In this document: positions 51,875-61,108 of the stretch, in pieces
How positions within the stretch are numbered: the first letter of the stretch is position 1
How the letters are laid out: each line of letters opens with the position of its first letter
Assembly (NCBI RefSeq): GCF_020009625.1
Contig: NZ_JAIHLP010000002.1
Location: 2,480,001 to 2,544,000 of the forward strand
Length of the DNA stretch: 64,000 nt
Reading direction: 5' to 3'
Source: Leifsonia poae
GTDB taxonomy: Bacteria; Actinomycetota; Actinomycetes; Actinomycetales; Microbacteriaceae
Made by a program: the position numbers and the translations under genes
The notes under the pieces: generated by a model
What the model was told of the DNA's origin: nothing
Database searches by the model: none
What the model saw: only the letters and a program-made list of their open reading frames with translations

Positions 51875-53854
51875 ATGACTGACTCCGCCACCACCTCCGG
51901 CATCGAAACCGCTGAACTCGATCCTTCCGTGCGGCCGCAGGACGACCTGTTCCGGCACGTCAACGGCACGTGGATCGCCCGCACCGAGATCCCCGCAGAC
52001 AAGGCCCGCTGGGGCTCGTTCATGATCCTCGCGGAGGAGGCGGAGGCGGCCGTCCGCGACATCATCCAGTCGGCCCAGGATGCGCCGGAGGGCACCGAGG
52101 AGCGCAAGTTCGGTGACCTCTTCGCCAGCTTCGTGGACGAGGAGCACATCGAGCAGCTCGGTGCGGCGCCGATCGAGAGCCAGCTGGCCCTCGCGAGCGA
52201 CGTCGACAGCATCCCGAGCCTGCTGAGCACGATCGGCACGCTGGAGCGGCACGGCCTCGCCGGTTTCTACCAGCTGTTCGTCGACAACGACCCGGGCGAC
52301 CCCGAGCGCTACCTGGTGTTCGCCGAGCAGGCCGGCATCTCGCTGCCCGACGAGTCGTATTTCCGCGAGGAGACGTTCGCGCCGGTGCGCGAAGCGTTCG
52401 TGGCGCACATCCAGCGGATGTTCGAGCTGGCCGGCCTCGACGATGCCCCGCAGCGCGCTCAGCGCGTGTTCGATCTGGAGACGGCCATCGCGAGCCATCA
52501 CTGGGACAACGTGAAGTCGCGCGACTCCGAGAAGACGTACAACCTGTTCACCTGGGCGGAGGCGGCCGAACTGTTCCAGGGCGCCGCCGGCGACGGCGCC
52601 GACCTCACTGTGTGGGAGCAGGCCCTCGGCGCTCCCGAGGGCGCGCTGGCCGAGCTCGTGCTGCGTCAGCCGTCGTTCACCGCCGGGCTTGCGAGCCTGC
52701 TCACGGCCGAGCGCCTGGAGAGTTGGAAGGACTGGCTCGCCTGGCAGATCATCCACGGTGCCGCGCCCTACCTGAGCGGCGACTTCGTGGAGGCGAATTT
52801 CGACTTCTACGGTCGCACCCTCACCGGCACTCCGCAGATGCGCGCACGCTGGAAGCGCGGGGTCTCCCTCGTCGAGGGTGCGATGGGTGAGGCCGTCGGC
52901 CGAATCTACGTCGAGAAGCATTTCCCGCCGACCGCGAAGCAGAGCATGGATGTGCTGGTCGGCAACCTGATCGAGGCTTACCGTCAGAGCATTCGCACCC
53001 TTGAATGGATGGGGGAGGACACCCGCAACCGCGCCGAGGACAAGCTGGAGAAGTTCACGCCCAAGATCGGCTTCCCGGTGAAATGGCGCGACTATTCCGC
53101 CCTCGAGATCGACCCGACCGACCTGCTCGGCAATGTGCGCGCCACCAGCACCTTCGAGTTCAACCGCGAGCTGGGCAAGATCGGCAGACCGCTGGACCGC
53201 GACGAGTGGTTCATGACGCCGCAGACCATCAACGCCTACTACAACCCCGGGTTCAACGAGATCGTGTTCCCGGCGGCCATCCTGCAGTTCCCGTTCTTCG
53301 ACGCCGCACGGGATGACGCGGCCAACTATGGTGCGATCGGCGCGGTCATCGGCCACGAGATCGGCCACGGGTTCGACGACCAGGGGTCCAAGTATGACGG
53401 CGACGGCCGCCTGCAGGACTGGTGGACGGAGGCCGACCGCACGGCGTTCGAGAAGCGCACCAGCAGCCTGATCGAGCAGTACAACGCGCTCGCTCCGGCC
53501 CAGGTGCCCGACCACCATGTCAACGGCGCGCTCACGATCGGCGAGAACATCGGCGACCTGGGCGGTCTCGGCATCGCCTGGAAGGCCTACCGCATTTCGC
53601 TCGGGGGCCAGGAGCCGCCGGTGGTCGACGGTCTCACCGGTGCGCAGCGGTTCTTCCTGTCGTGGGCGCAGGCCTGGCAGCAGAAGGGCCGGGATGAGGA
53701 AGTCATCCGGCTCCTCGCCATCGACCCGCACTCCCCGAACGAGTTCCGCTGCAACCAGATCGTGCGCAACATCGACGCCTTCTACGACACCTTCGGGGTC
53801 ATCGAGGGCGACGGTCTGTGGCTCGCGCCCGAGGAACGCGTCACCATCTGGTGA
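51875..53854 (+). CDS. M13-family (neprilysin-like) zinc metallopeptidase
   Basis: 659 residues, full length. Zinc motif VIGHEIGHGFDDQG (HExxH, about residue 492), third ligand in GENIGDLGG (about 556), NAYYNPGFNEIVFPAAIL before it, and the C-terminal signature PNEFRCNQIVRNIDAFYDTF. No signal peptide or N-terminal membrane anchor, so it acts in the cytoplasm on oligopeptides, as PepO-type enzymes do. Confidence 0.95.
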   Translation: MTDSATTSGIETAELDPSVRPQDDLFRHVNGTWIARTEIPADKARWGSFMILAEEAEAAVRDIIQSAQDAPEGTEERKFGDLFASFVDEEHIEQLGAAPIESQLALASDVDSIPSLLSTIGTLERHGLAGFYQLFVDNDPGDPERYLVFAEQAGISLPDESYFREETFAPVREAFVAHIQRMFELAGLDDAPQRAQRVFDLETAIASHHWDNVKSRDSEKTYNLFTWAEAAELFQGAAGDGADLTVWEQALGAPEGALAELVLRQPSFTAGLASLLTAERLESWKDWLAWQIIHGAAPYLSGDFVEANFDFYGRTLTGTPQMRARWKRGVSLVEGAMGEAVGRIYVEKHFPPTAKQSMDVLVGNLIEAYRQSIRTLEWMGEDTRNRAEDKLEKFTPKIGFPVKWRDYSALEIDPTDLLGNVRATSTFEFNRELGKIGRPLDRDEWFMTPQTINAYYNPGFNEIVFPAAILQFPFFDAARDDAANYGAIGAVIGHEIGHGFDDQGSKYDGDGRLQDWWTEADRTAFEKRTSSLIEQYNALAPAQVPDHHVNGALTIGENIGDLGGLGIAWKAYRISLGGQEPPVVDGLTGAQRFFLSWAQAWQQKGRDEEVIRLLAIDPHSPNEFRCNQIVRNIDAFYDTFGVIEGDGLWLAPEERVTIW

Positions 53855-53919
53855 TTCGGTCTTCTTCCGCGGAGGGCGGGGCGCAGGTCCCCCTTCCGCG
53901 GGGTAATATCGAGCGTATT

Positions 53920-54915
53920 GTGCCTTCGGTCGTGCCGCCCGAACGCATGCGGACCAGGGGGACCGCGCCGAACGCACCACCATCGGACGAAGGACTTACC
54001 CCCGCCGTGACGATCCAGACGCAGGAACCCGAGCGCCGCAGCCGGCACAGTGCCGCGCGGCGCAGCCGCCACCGAGGTGCCGACACGACCGGCAATTTCA
54101 GTCGTGGTTTCGCCGCGCTCGGTCAGCTGGCACTGAACGGCGTGCAGGTTTCGGCTCGTGCCACCGATCTGGCGACGGGCGCCGTCCTCTTCTCGGTCGA
54201 CGATCATGTGGTGATGCCGACCGCGAGCATCGGCAAGGTGCTGCTGCTGGTCGAGGTGGCGGCCCGGTTGCAGACCGGTGAGCTGAGCCCGTTGACGTTG
54301 CTCGACCGTTCGCCGGCCGATGCGGTGGGCGATTCCGGTATTTGGCAGCATCTGCAGGCGCCGTCGCTTCCGGTCGCCGATCTTGCCGCGTTGGTGGGTG
54401 CCACCAGCGACAACCTCGCCACCAATGTGTTGTTGCGCCGGGTGGGTTTGGATGCGGTGAGTGCGCGTACGGAGGCGCTCGGCCTGACCCGCACCGCCTT
54501 GCTCGATCTGGTGCGTGATCATCGCGGCCCGGATGACGCACCGCAATTGTCGGTCGGCAGCGCCAACGAGCTCACCTGGTTGTTTTCGGCTTTGGCTCGT
54601 GGTGAGATCGTGGACCCGCCGACCAGTCAGCGTGTCATCTCGTGGCTGTCGTTGAACAGCGACTTCTCTCTGGTGTCGAGCGCGTTCGGTTTGGACCCGC
54701 ATTCGCATCGCGCGGCCGAGCACGGCATCCTGCTCGTGAACAAGACGGGCACGGATGCGGGCGTCCGCAGCGAGGTCGGCGTGCTGCGCGGTCCCCGCTC
54801 CGGTGTCACCTACGCCGTCTCAACCTACTTCGACGACTCCGCCCTGTCTGCCCGTCTCGCCGTCATCGACGGGATGCGCACCCTCGGCCTCGACCTCCTC
54901 GAGCACGTCTTCTGA
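53920..54915 (+). CDS. Class A beta-lactamase-fold serine hydrolase
   Basis: About 331 residues. Ser-x-x-Lys in TASIGKVLL, SDN in ATSDNLATN and KTG in VNKTGTDAG are all present in the right order and spacing. No signal peptide is evident: the first 60 residues are Arg- and Pro-rich. Could be a cytoplasmic beta-lactamase relative or peptidase. GTG 53920 was chosen because TAATAT lies ten bases upstream; GTG 54007 is an alternative and would remove the basic N-terminus. Convergent with the small gene at 54973, sharing a hairpin. Confidence 0.8.
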   Translation: MPSVVPPERMRTRGTAPNAPPSDEGLTPAVTIQTQEPERRSRHSAARRSRHRGADTTGNFSRGFAALGQLALNGVQVSARATDLATGAVLFSVDDHVVMPTASIGKVLLLVEVAARLQTGELSPLTLLDRSPADAVGDSGIWQHLQAPSLPVADLAALVGATSDNLATNVLLRRVGLDAVSARTEALGLTRTALLDLVRDHRGPDDAPQLSVGSANELTWLFSALARGEIVDPPTSQRVISWLSLNSDFSLVSSAFGLDPHSHRAAEHGILLVNKTGTDAGVRSEVGVLRGPRSGVTYAVSTYFDDSALSARLAVIDGMRTLGLDLLEHVF

Positions 54916-54952
54916 CCCTCCCTCCTCTTTTGGCCTCTCGCCGTCGGGCTCT

Positions 54953-54971
54953 GCCGTCGTTGGGCGACGGC
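54953..54971. terminator. Bidirectional hairpin terminator
   Basis: GCCGTCG-TTGGG-CGACGGC, a perfect 7-bp stem with a five-base loop between convergent genes ending at 54915 and 54973. Confidence 0.6.
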
Positions 54972-54972
54972 A

Positions 54973-55254
54973 TCAGAAGGCCCGGGCGAGGGCGGCGTCT
55001 GCACCGGCGAAGGCGGAGGCCGCCACCGCCGGGGCGGCTGCGACGCTGCGCAGCGCGTCGAAGACGAGTTGGGCTCGGCGGCTCTGCTGCGCTGAGCCGC
55101 CCTGCAGGGTGGAGGCGACGGTCGCTGACCCGATCGTGCCATCGGCCGGTGCGGTGAGCGCGGGCGTGAAGAGCACGGAGGGCGCAGACGCGGTCAGGCG
55201 CGCGGCGAGCTCGCGCAGCAGCGAACCGTCCACGACGAGCTGGGAGTCGTTCAT
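54973..55254 (-). CDS. Small hypothetical protein paired with the WXG100-like gene
   Basis: 93 residues, Ala-rich, no recognised domain. It reads MNDSQLVVDGSLLRELAARL at the start and ends in an alanine-rich helix. ATG 55254 lies 22 bases after the stop of the WXG100-like gene; an upstream in-frame ATG (55314) would overlap that gene and was rejected. Genes of this type accompany WXG100 proteins in Microbacteriaceae, which hints at a shared export or complex, but nothing in the sequence proves it. Confidence 0.55.
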   Translation of the reverse strand: MNDSQLVVDGSLLRELAARLTASAPSVLFTPALTAPADGTIGSATVASTLQGGSAQQSRRAQLVFDALRSVAAAPAVAASAFAGADAALARAF

Positions 55255-55276
55255 TCGAGAAAGAATCCGGGCGAGC

Positions 55277-55573
55277 TCAGCGGCCGAGGCGCGCGGCGAG
55301 CTGGGCATCGACATCGCCGAGGGCTTGCGCGGCCGTGCGCAGGAACCGGGCGAGGTCGTCGAGGCCGCCGATGGTGTTCTGGGCGCCGGTGGTGAAGCGG
55401 GTGTACGCGTCGGAGAAAGCGCCCGAAGACTTGTCGGTCGTGAACCCGGCGGTCACGAGGGCGGAGATCTGGGATTGGAGCCTCGACAGGGTTGAGTTGA
55501 TCTCGTCGCGACCGGCGACGAGACGGTCGGCGTTGCCGTTCAGTTCCTGGAACGAGACGTTGATGTTCGACAT
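55277..55573 (-). CDS. WXG100-like (ESAT-6-like) protein
   Basis: 98 residues, all helical. Two long amphipathic helices flank the turn where WXG100 proteins have Trp-x-Gly; here the turn reads TTDKSSGAFSDAYTRF, so the Trp is replaced but Gly and the following Phe pattern are kept. GGGGGAAACC before ATG 55573 is a good Shine-Dalgarno. No EccC or other type VII secretion gene lies in the window. Confidence 0.72.
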   Translation of the reverse strand: MSNINVSFQELNGNADRLVAGRDEINSTLSRLQSQISALVTAGFTTDKSSGAFSDAYTRFTTGAQNTIGGLDDLARFLRTAAQALGDVDAQLAARLGR

Positions 55574-55613
55574 GGTTTCCCCCGATGAAATGCGAAATGT
55601 GTCATCGACGATA

Positions 55614-55644
55614 CCGAAGGGACAGAGTGCGGGGAACCCTTCGG
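55614..55644. promoter_or_regulatory. Inverted repeat CCGAAGGG-N15-CCCTTCGG
   Basis: Perfect 8-bp arms in the 127-base gap between the divergent WXG100-like and esterase genes. Candidate operator or structural element; no known binder. Confidence 0.35.
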
Positions 55645-55688
55645 CGGGCCAATGAAGGCATTTGCGCAGATTCGTTCGAGCCGCCCGA

Positions 55689-55694
55689 TAGGGT
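55689..55694 (+). promoter_or_regulatory. Predicted -10 box of the esterase gene
   Basis: TAGGGT, six bases before ATG 55701. Confidence 0.45.
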
Positions 55695-55700
55695 CATCGC

Positions 55701-56729
55701 ATGGCCAAACGAACCCGCAAGCGGTGGTATCAGAGCGTCGTCACCGTGGCCCTGATGGCACTGTCACTGGCGGTCGTGACGGTGCTCATCGTCGGGCTGG
55801 TCAATCCGTGGCCGAGTGCGCTGCTCATCCGGGCACTGTTCGAGCAGGGTGCGCGCGAAACGGTCGCCGAGATGCAGCCGTACGTGCCGAAGAGCGGGAT
55901 CGAGGCGCGTCGGAACATCGCGTACGGCGATGCCGGCTCGGACACCTCGCTCGACGTCTTCGCCCCCACCGGAACGGCGAAACCGCTCGCAACCGTCGTC
56001 TGGATCCACGGCGGGGCATGGATCTCGGGTGACAAGGACAATGTCGACCCGTACCTCCAGATGATCGCGTCGCACGGGTACACGACCGTCGGGCTCAACT
56101 ACACGGTCGCGCCCGAGGCGACGTACCCGACTGCCCTGAAGCAGCTCAACCAGGCGCTGGCCTTCCTGGTGGCGCACGCGGACGAGTACGGCATCGATCC
56201 GACCCGCATCGTTCTCGCCGGCGACTCCGCAGGGGCGCAGTACGCGTCGCAGATCGCCGTGCTGGCGACGAACCCGGACTACGCCCGCCAGGTCGGGGTC
56301 GAGCCGGGGGTGAGCAAAGACCAGCTTCGCGCCGTCATCCTCAACTGCGGCATCTACGATGTGCGGGGCATCCCGGATGCGCCCGGCATCGGCGGCTGGG
56401 GCTTCCGCATCGCACTGTGGTCGTATCTCGGCGAGAAGAACTGGTCGACGAGCGCGGGAGGCAAAGCGATGTCCACGATCGAATACGTGACGAAGGACTT
56501 CCCGACCACCTGGATCTCCGGCGGGAACGCCGATCCGCTCACCCCGGTTCAGTCGAAGCCGATGGCGACCAAGCTGCAGGGTCTCGGAGTCGATGTGACC
56601 ACGGTGTTCTACCCCGAGGATGAGAAGCCCGGCCTCCCGCACGAATACCAGTTCCACTTCAAAGATGCGGCCGCCCGCTCGGCGCTCGCCTCGACAGTGG
56701 CGTTCCTCGACCGCGTCACCGCCTCGTGA
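55701..56729 (+). CDS. Membrane-anchored alpha/beta hydrolase (carboxylesterase)
   Basis: 342 residues. One N-terminal membrane helix (SVVTVALMALSLAVVTVLIVGLV) places the catalytic domain outside. Oxyanion motif WIHGGAW, nucleophile GDSAGAQYAS, Asp in SGGNADPLTPV and His in LPHEYQFHF: the hormone-sensitive-lipase-type catalytic triad. Substrate is an unknown ester. Confidence 0.88.
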   Translation: MAKRTRKRWYQSVVTVALMALSLAVVTVLIVGLVNPWPSALLIRALFEQGARETVAEMQPYVPKSGIEARRNIAYGDAGSDTSLDVFAPTGTAKPLATVVWIHGGAWISGDKDNVDPYLQMIASHGYTTVGLNYTVAPEATYPTALKQLNQALAFLVAHADEYGIDPTRIVLAGDSAGAQYASQIAVLATNPDYARQVGVEPGVSKDQLRAVILNCGIYDVRGIPDAPGIGGWGFRIALWSYLGEKNWSTSAGGKAMSTIEYVTKDFPTTWISGGNADPLTPVQSKPMATKLQGLGVDVTTVFYPEDEKPGLPHEYQFHFKDAAARSALASTVAFLDRVTAS

Positions 56730-56760
56730 ACCGCGCTCGACTCGGATGGGCGTCGGCAGC

Positions 56761-56766
56761 GATAAT
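56761..56766 (+). promoter_or_regulatory. Predicted -10 box of the PrsW gene
   Basis: GATAAT, six bases before GTG 56773; this spacing guided the start choice. Confidence 0.45.
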
Positions 56767-56772
56767 CCGTCT

Positions 56773-57882
56773 GTGACCTCTGGCCCTTGTCCTCCGCTCC
56801 CACCGAGCGGCTGGTATCCCGACCCGCAGCCCGTACCGCAGTACCGGTGGTGGAACGGCTTCGCGTGGACGCCGTACGTTTCTCCGCCGCGCGAGGTCTG
56901 GGCCCCGCAGAGCGGGCCGGGCGGGCTCGCCGTGGGCGCCGCATCCGAGAGGGGAGTGGCGTGGCAGGGTTCCTCTTCCGCTGTCGTCGCACCGCGCAGA
57001 CGCACGTGGCTGGGACGTTTCGGCGGGTTCATCATCGTCGGCGCGTGTGCCGGCATCTGGGTCTGGCTGATCGGCCTGAGCGTCATTCTCGCCGCGCTCA
57101 CCCCGCCCGGGCACGACGAGGGGCCGTCGACGCTCTCGCCGTACTTCCTGGTCACCGGCAGCGTGACCGTCGCCGCCGCGATCCTGTACACGATGGCGTA
57201 CCGGCTGAGACCAGAGGACGGGCTCAGCGCATCCCGCCTGCTCATCATCGCTCTCGTCGGCGGCACCGGCGCCACTCTGCTGGCGCTGCCCCTGAACTCG
57301 CTCATCGACATCGCCGGCGGGGGCACCGCGACGAAACCGAGCGCCCTCGCCCTGGGGCTGGCCGGTGTGGTCGAGGAGTTCGCGAAGATCCTGTTCGTGG
57401 TGCTGCTCTCGCTGCATCTGCCGGTGAAGAACGCGCGGACGGGTCTGTTCGTCGGTGGAGCCGTCGGGTTCGGGTTCAGCGTCGTCGAGAACCTCGGCTA
57501 CCTGCAGCAGGCCTTCGCCCTGGGAGCGGAGAACGGCAACGCGTTCGGCAGTTTTCTCGGCACGATGATCGTGCGGGAGCTGACGGGGCCCTTCCTGCAT
57601 CCCCTTTTCACCGCACTCCTGGCGGCGGCGGTGTTCGGTGCGGCCCGTAACGGACGGTTCCGTCTCACGATCGGCGTCGTCGGCACCTATCTCGCGGTCG
57701 CGGCGGCACACGGGCTGTTCAACAGCCTGGCCGGTCTCACCTCGCTCATCCCGGGCCTCGGGCGGCTGGATGGGCTCGTCTCGTTCGCGTTCAGCGTGCT
57801 GCTGCTGCTGGCCGGAGGGTTCGTCTGGCTGTTCGTGGCGCGCGCGGCCAAACGGTCGGCGTTCGCGGTCAGCGGCCTGTGA
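56773..57882 (+). CDS. PrsW-family intramembrane metalloprotease with N-terminal DUF2510
   Basis: 369 residues. A DUF2510 module opens the protein (GWYPDPQPVPQYRWWNG). A Pro/Ser linker leads to about nine membrane helices with the PrsW motifs: VVEEFAKILF (Glu-Glu-x-x-x-Lys), ENLGYLQQA, ELTGPFLHPLF and AAAHGLFNSLAG (His and Asn). Cleaves membrane proteins, as PrsW does with anti-sigma factors in Bacillus. The 3' end overlaps the convergent reductase gene by 14 bases. Confidence 0.9.
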   Translation: MTSGPCPPLPPSGWYPDPQPVPQYRWWNGFAWTPYVSPPREVWAPQSGPGGLAVGAASERGVAWQGSSSAVVAPRRRTWLGRFGGFIIVGACAGIWVWLIGLSVILAALTPPGHDEGPSTLSPYFLVTGSVTVAAAILYTMAYRLRPEDGLSASRLLIIALVGGTGATLLALPLNSLIDIAGGGTATKPSALALGLAGVVEEFAKILFVVLLSLHLPVKNARTGLFVGGAVGFGFSVVENLGYLQQAFALGAENGNAFGSFLGTMIVRELTGPFLHPLFTALLAAAVFGAARNGRFRLTIGVVGTYLAVAAAHGLFNSLAGLTSLIPGLGRLDGLVSFAFSVLLLLAGGFVWLFVARAAKRSAFAVSGL

Positions 57883-58936
57883 TGCGCTCGGCCAGGAAGG
57901 CGTCTTCGGCCGGGTATTCGAACCAGGTGTCCGCCTGGTCGGCGAGGGCGGGGAACAGCCGCTGCCAGCTCCCGCCGTGCCGGTCGGCCGCGTCGACTGC
58001 GCGCACCATCCAGTCGATTGCTGCCGCAGCCGCATCCGCGTAGCCCACCGGCTGGTGATAGCCGAGTTCGACCGTCGCGGCGGCCATGCTGAGCAGCAGG
58101 GGATGCGCGACCGTCCACGGCGTCGACCCCACCGACCCGATCGGCGGGCCCGGGAACGCGACGATCTCCACCTCGCGGTCCAGCGCGGTGAACACCGTGC
58201 GGGCGATCTCGGCGACGCTCAGAGCGTCGTCGTCGACGGCGTTGAGCACACGCCGTCCCGGCTTGTCGGCGCAGAGCGCGACGAGCTCGGCCAGGTTCAC
58301 CGTGGCCGAAGTACTGAAGCGGTTGGAGCCGTCATCGGAGAGCACCACACGTTCGCGGCGATCGAGCGCCCGTTTGATGAAGAACCACTCACGCAGCCTC
58401 GGGCTGAACGGGCCGTGGACGGCGCCGGGGCGCAGGATGCTCACCGGGAGGTCGTCGACCGCGAGAAGCCGACGCTCCATCGCGGCCTTCAACGGTGAGT
58501 AGGTCTTCTCGGCGTTGTCGACGACCGGGTCGGTCTCACGCAATGGCAGCGGGAAGTCGGGGAAGTCTTCGGGGCCGGTGACGATGTCGAGGTATCCACC
58601 GTCGGCGCCGGTGTAGACCGACCCGGTCGAGACGACCACCAGCGAACCGACATCGCCCGCGAGCCGAGCCAATTGGTCGGCGTGCCGCGGCTCGTAGGCC
58701 ACGGTGTCCAGCACGAGGTCGTGGCCGCGGGCGTGCGCGAGCAGCGATTCGGTGTCGTCGCGGTCGAGGCGGATGGTCGTGACGTCGAGGTCGGCGAGTG
58801 CCGCATCCCCGGCATGCTCACCGCGGTGGGCGATCAGAACCGACCAGCCATCGTGGGCGAGGCGCCGGGCAGCGGCCACGCCGATCTGCCCCGTGCCGCC
58901 GATGATCAGTGCCGTGCGCGTGGTGTCCGCCTGCAT
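57869..58936 (-). CDS. NAD-dependent epimerase/reductase family protein
   Basis: 355 residues, atypical extended SDR. NAD motif IIGGTGQIGVAAARRLA; VVVSTGSVYTG and YSPLKAAMERRL stand where the catalytic Ser and Tyr-x-x-x-Lys lie. ATG 58936 is six bases after TAGGTT. Small-molecule reductase or epimerase; substrate unknown. Confidence 0.85.
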   Translation of the reverse strand: MQADTTRTALIIGGTGQIGVAAARRLAHDGWSVLIAHRGEHAGDAALADLDVTTIRLDRDDTESLLAHARGHDLVLDTVAYEPRHADQLARLAGDVGSLVVVSTGSVYTGADGGYLDIVTGPEDFPDFPLPLRETDPVVDNAEKTYSPLKAAMERRLLAVDDLPVSILRPGAVHGPFSPRLREWFFIKRALDRRERVVLSDDGSNRFSTSATVNLAELVALCADKPGRRVLNAVDDDALSVAEIARTVFTALDREVEIVAFPGPPIGSVGSTPWTVAHPLLLSMAAATVELGYHQPVGYADAAAAAIDWMVRAVDAADRHGGSWQRLFPALADQADTWFEYPAEDAFLAERITGR

Positions 58937-58942
58937 GGCACC

Positions 58943-58948
58943 AACCTA
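58943..58948 (-). promoter_or_regulatory. Predicted -10 box of the epimerase/reductase gene
   Basis: TAGGTT on the minus strand, six bases before ATG 58936. Confidence 0.45.
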
Positions 58949-58965
58949 CGCCGGCTCGGCGGGGG

Positions 58966-60354
58966 TCAGACCTCTTTGAGGTGGCGGCTCAGGTAGGCGT
59001 CCAGCTGGTCGAGCGGGATGCGCTCCTGCTTCATCGTGTCGCGGTCGCGCACCGTCACGGCATTGTCTTCGAGCGAGTCGAAGTCGACCGTGACGCAGAA
59101 CGGCGTGCCGATCTCGTCTTGCCGACGGTAGCGTCGGCCGATCGCACCCGAGTCATCGAAGTCGACGTTGCGGCGCTTGCGCAGCGAGTCGGCGAGCGAG
59201 CGGGCGAGCGGCGAGAGCGCCTCGTTGCGGGAGAGGGGGAGCACGGCCACCTTGACCGGCGCCAGTCGCGGGTCGAGTCGCAGCACTGTGCGCTTGTCGG
59301 TGCCGCCCTTCGCGTTCGGCACCTCCTCCTCGTGGTACGAGTCGACGAGGAACGCCATCAGGGCGCGGGTCAGGCCGAACGACGGCTCGATCACGTATGG
59401 GGTGAACCGCTCGTTCTTGTTCTGGTCGAAGAAGCTCAGGTCTTTGCCGGACGCCTCAGCGTGAACGCGCAGGTCGTAGTCGGTGCGGTTGGCCACACCC
59501 ATCAGCTCGCCCCACGGGTTGCCCGTGAACTCGAACTTGTACTCGATGTCGACGGTGCGCTTGGAGTAGTGGGCGAGCTTGTCTTTGGGGTGCTCGAACC
59601 AGCGGATGTTCTCCGGGGTCATCCCGAGGTCGACGAACCAGTCCCAGCAGAGGTCCATCCAGGTCTGCTGCCACTCGTCGTCGGTTCCCGGCTCGACGAA
59701 GAACTCGATCTCCATCTGCTCGAACTCGCGGGTGCGGAAGATGAAGTTTCCCGGCGTGATCTCATTGCGGAACGCCTTGCCGATCTGGCCGATGCCGAAG
59801 GGCGGCTTCTTGCGGGAGGTCTGCAGCACGCTCGCGAAGTCGGTGAAGATGCCCTGCGCCGTCTCGGGGCGCAGGTAGTGCAGTCCGGACTCGTCGTCGA
59901 CGACGCCGAGGAAGGTCTTGAGCAGCCCGGAGAACTGGCGCACCTCGGTCCACTGGCCGACCTTGTCGGGATGCTCAGGGTCCGGGATGTCGGCGAGACC
60001 GTTCTCCGGCGGGTGACCGTGCTTCTCCTCATACGCCTCGAACAGGTGGTCGGCACGGTAGCGCTTGTGGGTGATGAGGGATTCGGTCAGTGGGTCGCTG
60101 AACACTTTGACGTGCCCGGAGGCCTCCCACACGGCGGTCGGGAGGATGATGGCCGAGTCGAGCCCGACCATGTCGCCGCGCCCGCGCACGAAAGCGTTCC
60201 ACCACTCACGTTTGATGTTCTCTTTGAGTTCGACACCGAGAGGGCCGTAGTCCCAGGCCGATCGCGTTCCGCCGTAGATGTCGCCGGAGGGGAAGACGAA
60301 CCCGCGGTGCTGTGCCAGCGTGATTACCGAATCGAGTTTCGACTGCTCAGCCAA
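58966..60354 (-). CDS. glyQS: Glycyl-tRNA synthetase, alpha2 type
   Basis: 462 residues, the single-chain form used by actinobacteria instead of the alpha2beta2 enzyme. Class II motif 2 is [21 protein letters not shown]; motif 3 is [13 protein letters not shown]; glycine recognition [13 protein letters not shown]; anticodon-binding domain from about residue 350. Start codon is TTG at 60354, supported by AGGGAGC seven bases upstream and the conserved N-terminus [26 protein letters not shown] -10 lies at 60418-60413. Charges tRNA-Gly. Confidence 0.96.
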   Translation of the reverse strand: MAEQSKLDSVITLAQHRGFVFPSGDIYGGTRSAWDYGPLGVELKENIKREWWNAFVRGRGDMVGLDSAIILPTAVWEASGHVKVFSDPLTESLITHKRYRADHLFEAYEEKHGHPPENGLADIPDPEHPDKVGQWTEVRQFSGLLKTFLGVVDDESGLHYLRPETAQGIFTDFASVLQTSRKKPPFGIGQIGKAFRNEITPGNFIFRTREFEQMEIEFFVEPGTDDEWQQTWMDLCWDWFVDLGMTPENIRWFEHPKDKLAHYSKRTVDIEYKFEFTGNPWGELMGVANRTDYDLRVHAEASGKDLSFFDQNKNERFTPYVIEPSFGLTRALMAFLVDSYHEEEVPNAKGGTDKRTVLRLDPRLAPVKVAVLPLSRNEALSPLARSLADSLRKRRNVDFDDSGAIGRRYRRQDEIGTPFCVTVDFDSLEDNAVTVRDRDTMKQERIPLDQLDAYLSRHLKEV

Positions 60355-60476
60355 TTGCTGCTCCCTGTATTGCCGTTGTCCCAGTGCCTCGGGCGCACGG
60401 CCCGCCCTCCCAATGTTACTGAGGTTGTCGGGCCCCCGATTCCCGCGGGTCGACCGGCTCCGGGTGCATCCCGGGC

Positions 60477-61088
60477 TCAGCGCGCGCGGTACTCGTCATC
60501 GAGGATGCCGTAGACGGCGGTGTCGCCCCATTCCCCTTTGAAGATCTCGTTCTGGCGCAGGTGGGCCTCCTTGCGCATCCCGAGACGCTCGCAGAGGCGG
60601 GAGGAGGCTTCGTTGCGCGGGTCGAGCTGGGCGAAGACGCGGTGCGCGCCCACAATGTCGAAGCAGATCTTCAGCACGGCTTCGGCAGCCTCGGTGGCGT
60701 AGCCGCGGCCGTGGACGGCGGGGTGGAAGACCCAGCCGATCTCCACCTGGCCGAACTGGGCGTTCTTGAGGAAGATGCTCATATCGCCGACGACCCGCCC
60801 GTGCCCGCCGGCCGGGTCGGGGAGTTCGACGGCGTAGATGAGGCCGTCGCCGTCTTTCGACAGCTGCCTCATCGCGATGCGCTTCTTGAGGTGCTCCGCG
60901 GATTCCTCGTGGTCGTGCACCTCCCAGTAGAGGTAGCGCACGACGTCTTTGAGCTTCTGGTACTCGTGCACATCGTCGAGGTCACCGGCGTTGAGGGGGC
61001 GCAGCAGCAGACGCTCCGTCGCCACCTCCTGTGCACCGTAGGGGAGCCCGGTGGCTCCGTGCGGGGCGTCGTTCGCTTCGTTGCTCAC
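60477..61088 (-). CDS. GNAT acetyltransferase (RimJ/RimL-like)
   Basis: 203 residues. [21 protein letters not shown] starts the fold; the acetyl-CoA motif is [19 protein letters not shown] and [20 protein letters not shown] closes it. GTG 61088 with GAGGAAG four bases upstream. Likely acetylates an N-terminal amine of a protein or a small molecule; target unknown. Lies 20 bases downstream of hemA on the same strand. Confidence 0.88.
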   Translation of the reverse strand: MSNEANDAPHGATGLPYGAQEVATERLLLRPLNAGDLDDVHEYQKLKDVVRYLYWEVHDHEESAEHLKKRIAMRQLSKDGDGLIYAVELPDPAGGHGRVVGDMSIFLKNAQFGQVEIGWVFHPAVHGRGYATEAAEAVLKICFDIVGAHRVFAQLDPRNEASSRLCERLGMRKEAHLRQNEIFKGEWGDTAVYGILDDEYRAR

Positions 61089-61108
61089 GGTCTTCCTCGG
61101 GTCGGTGG

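Noticed and set aside
50744..53983. Very long open frame on the minus strand opposite the M13 peptidase and membrane protein genes
   Set aside because: It is the GC-rich shadow of genes with clear domain evidence on the other strand; its translation is Arg/Gly-rich low complexity without motifs.
60355..60476. T-box riboswitch upstream of glycyl-tRNA synthetase
   Set aside because: The gap is only 122 bases, no T-box sequence or specifier stem was found, and a -10 box lies 59 bases before the start.
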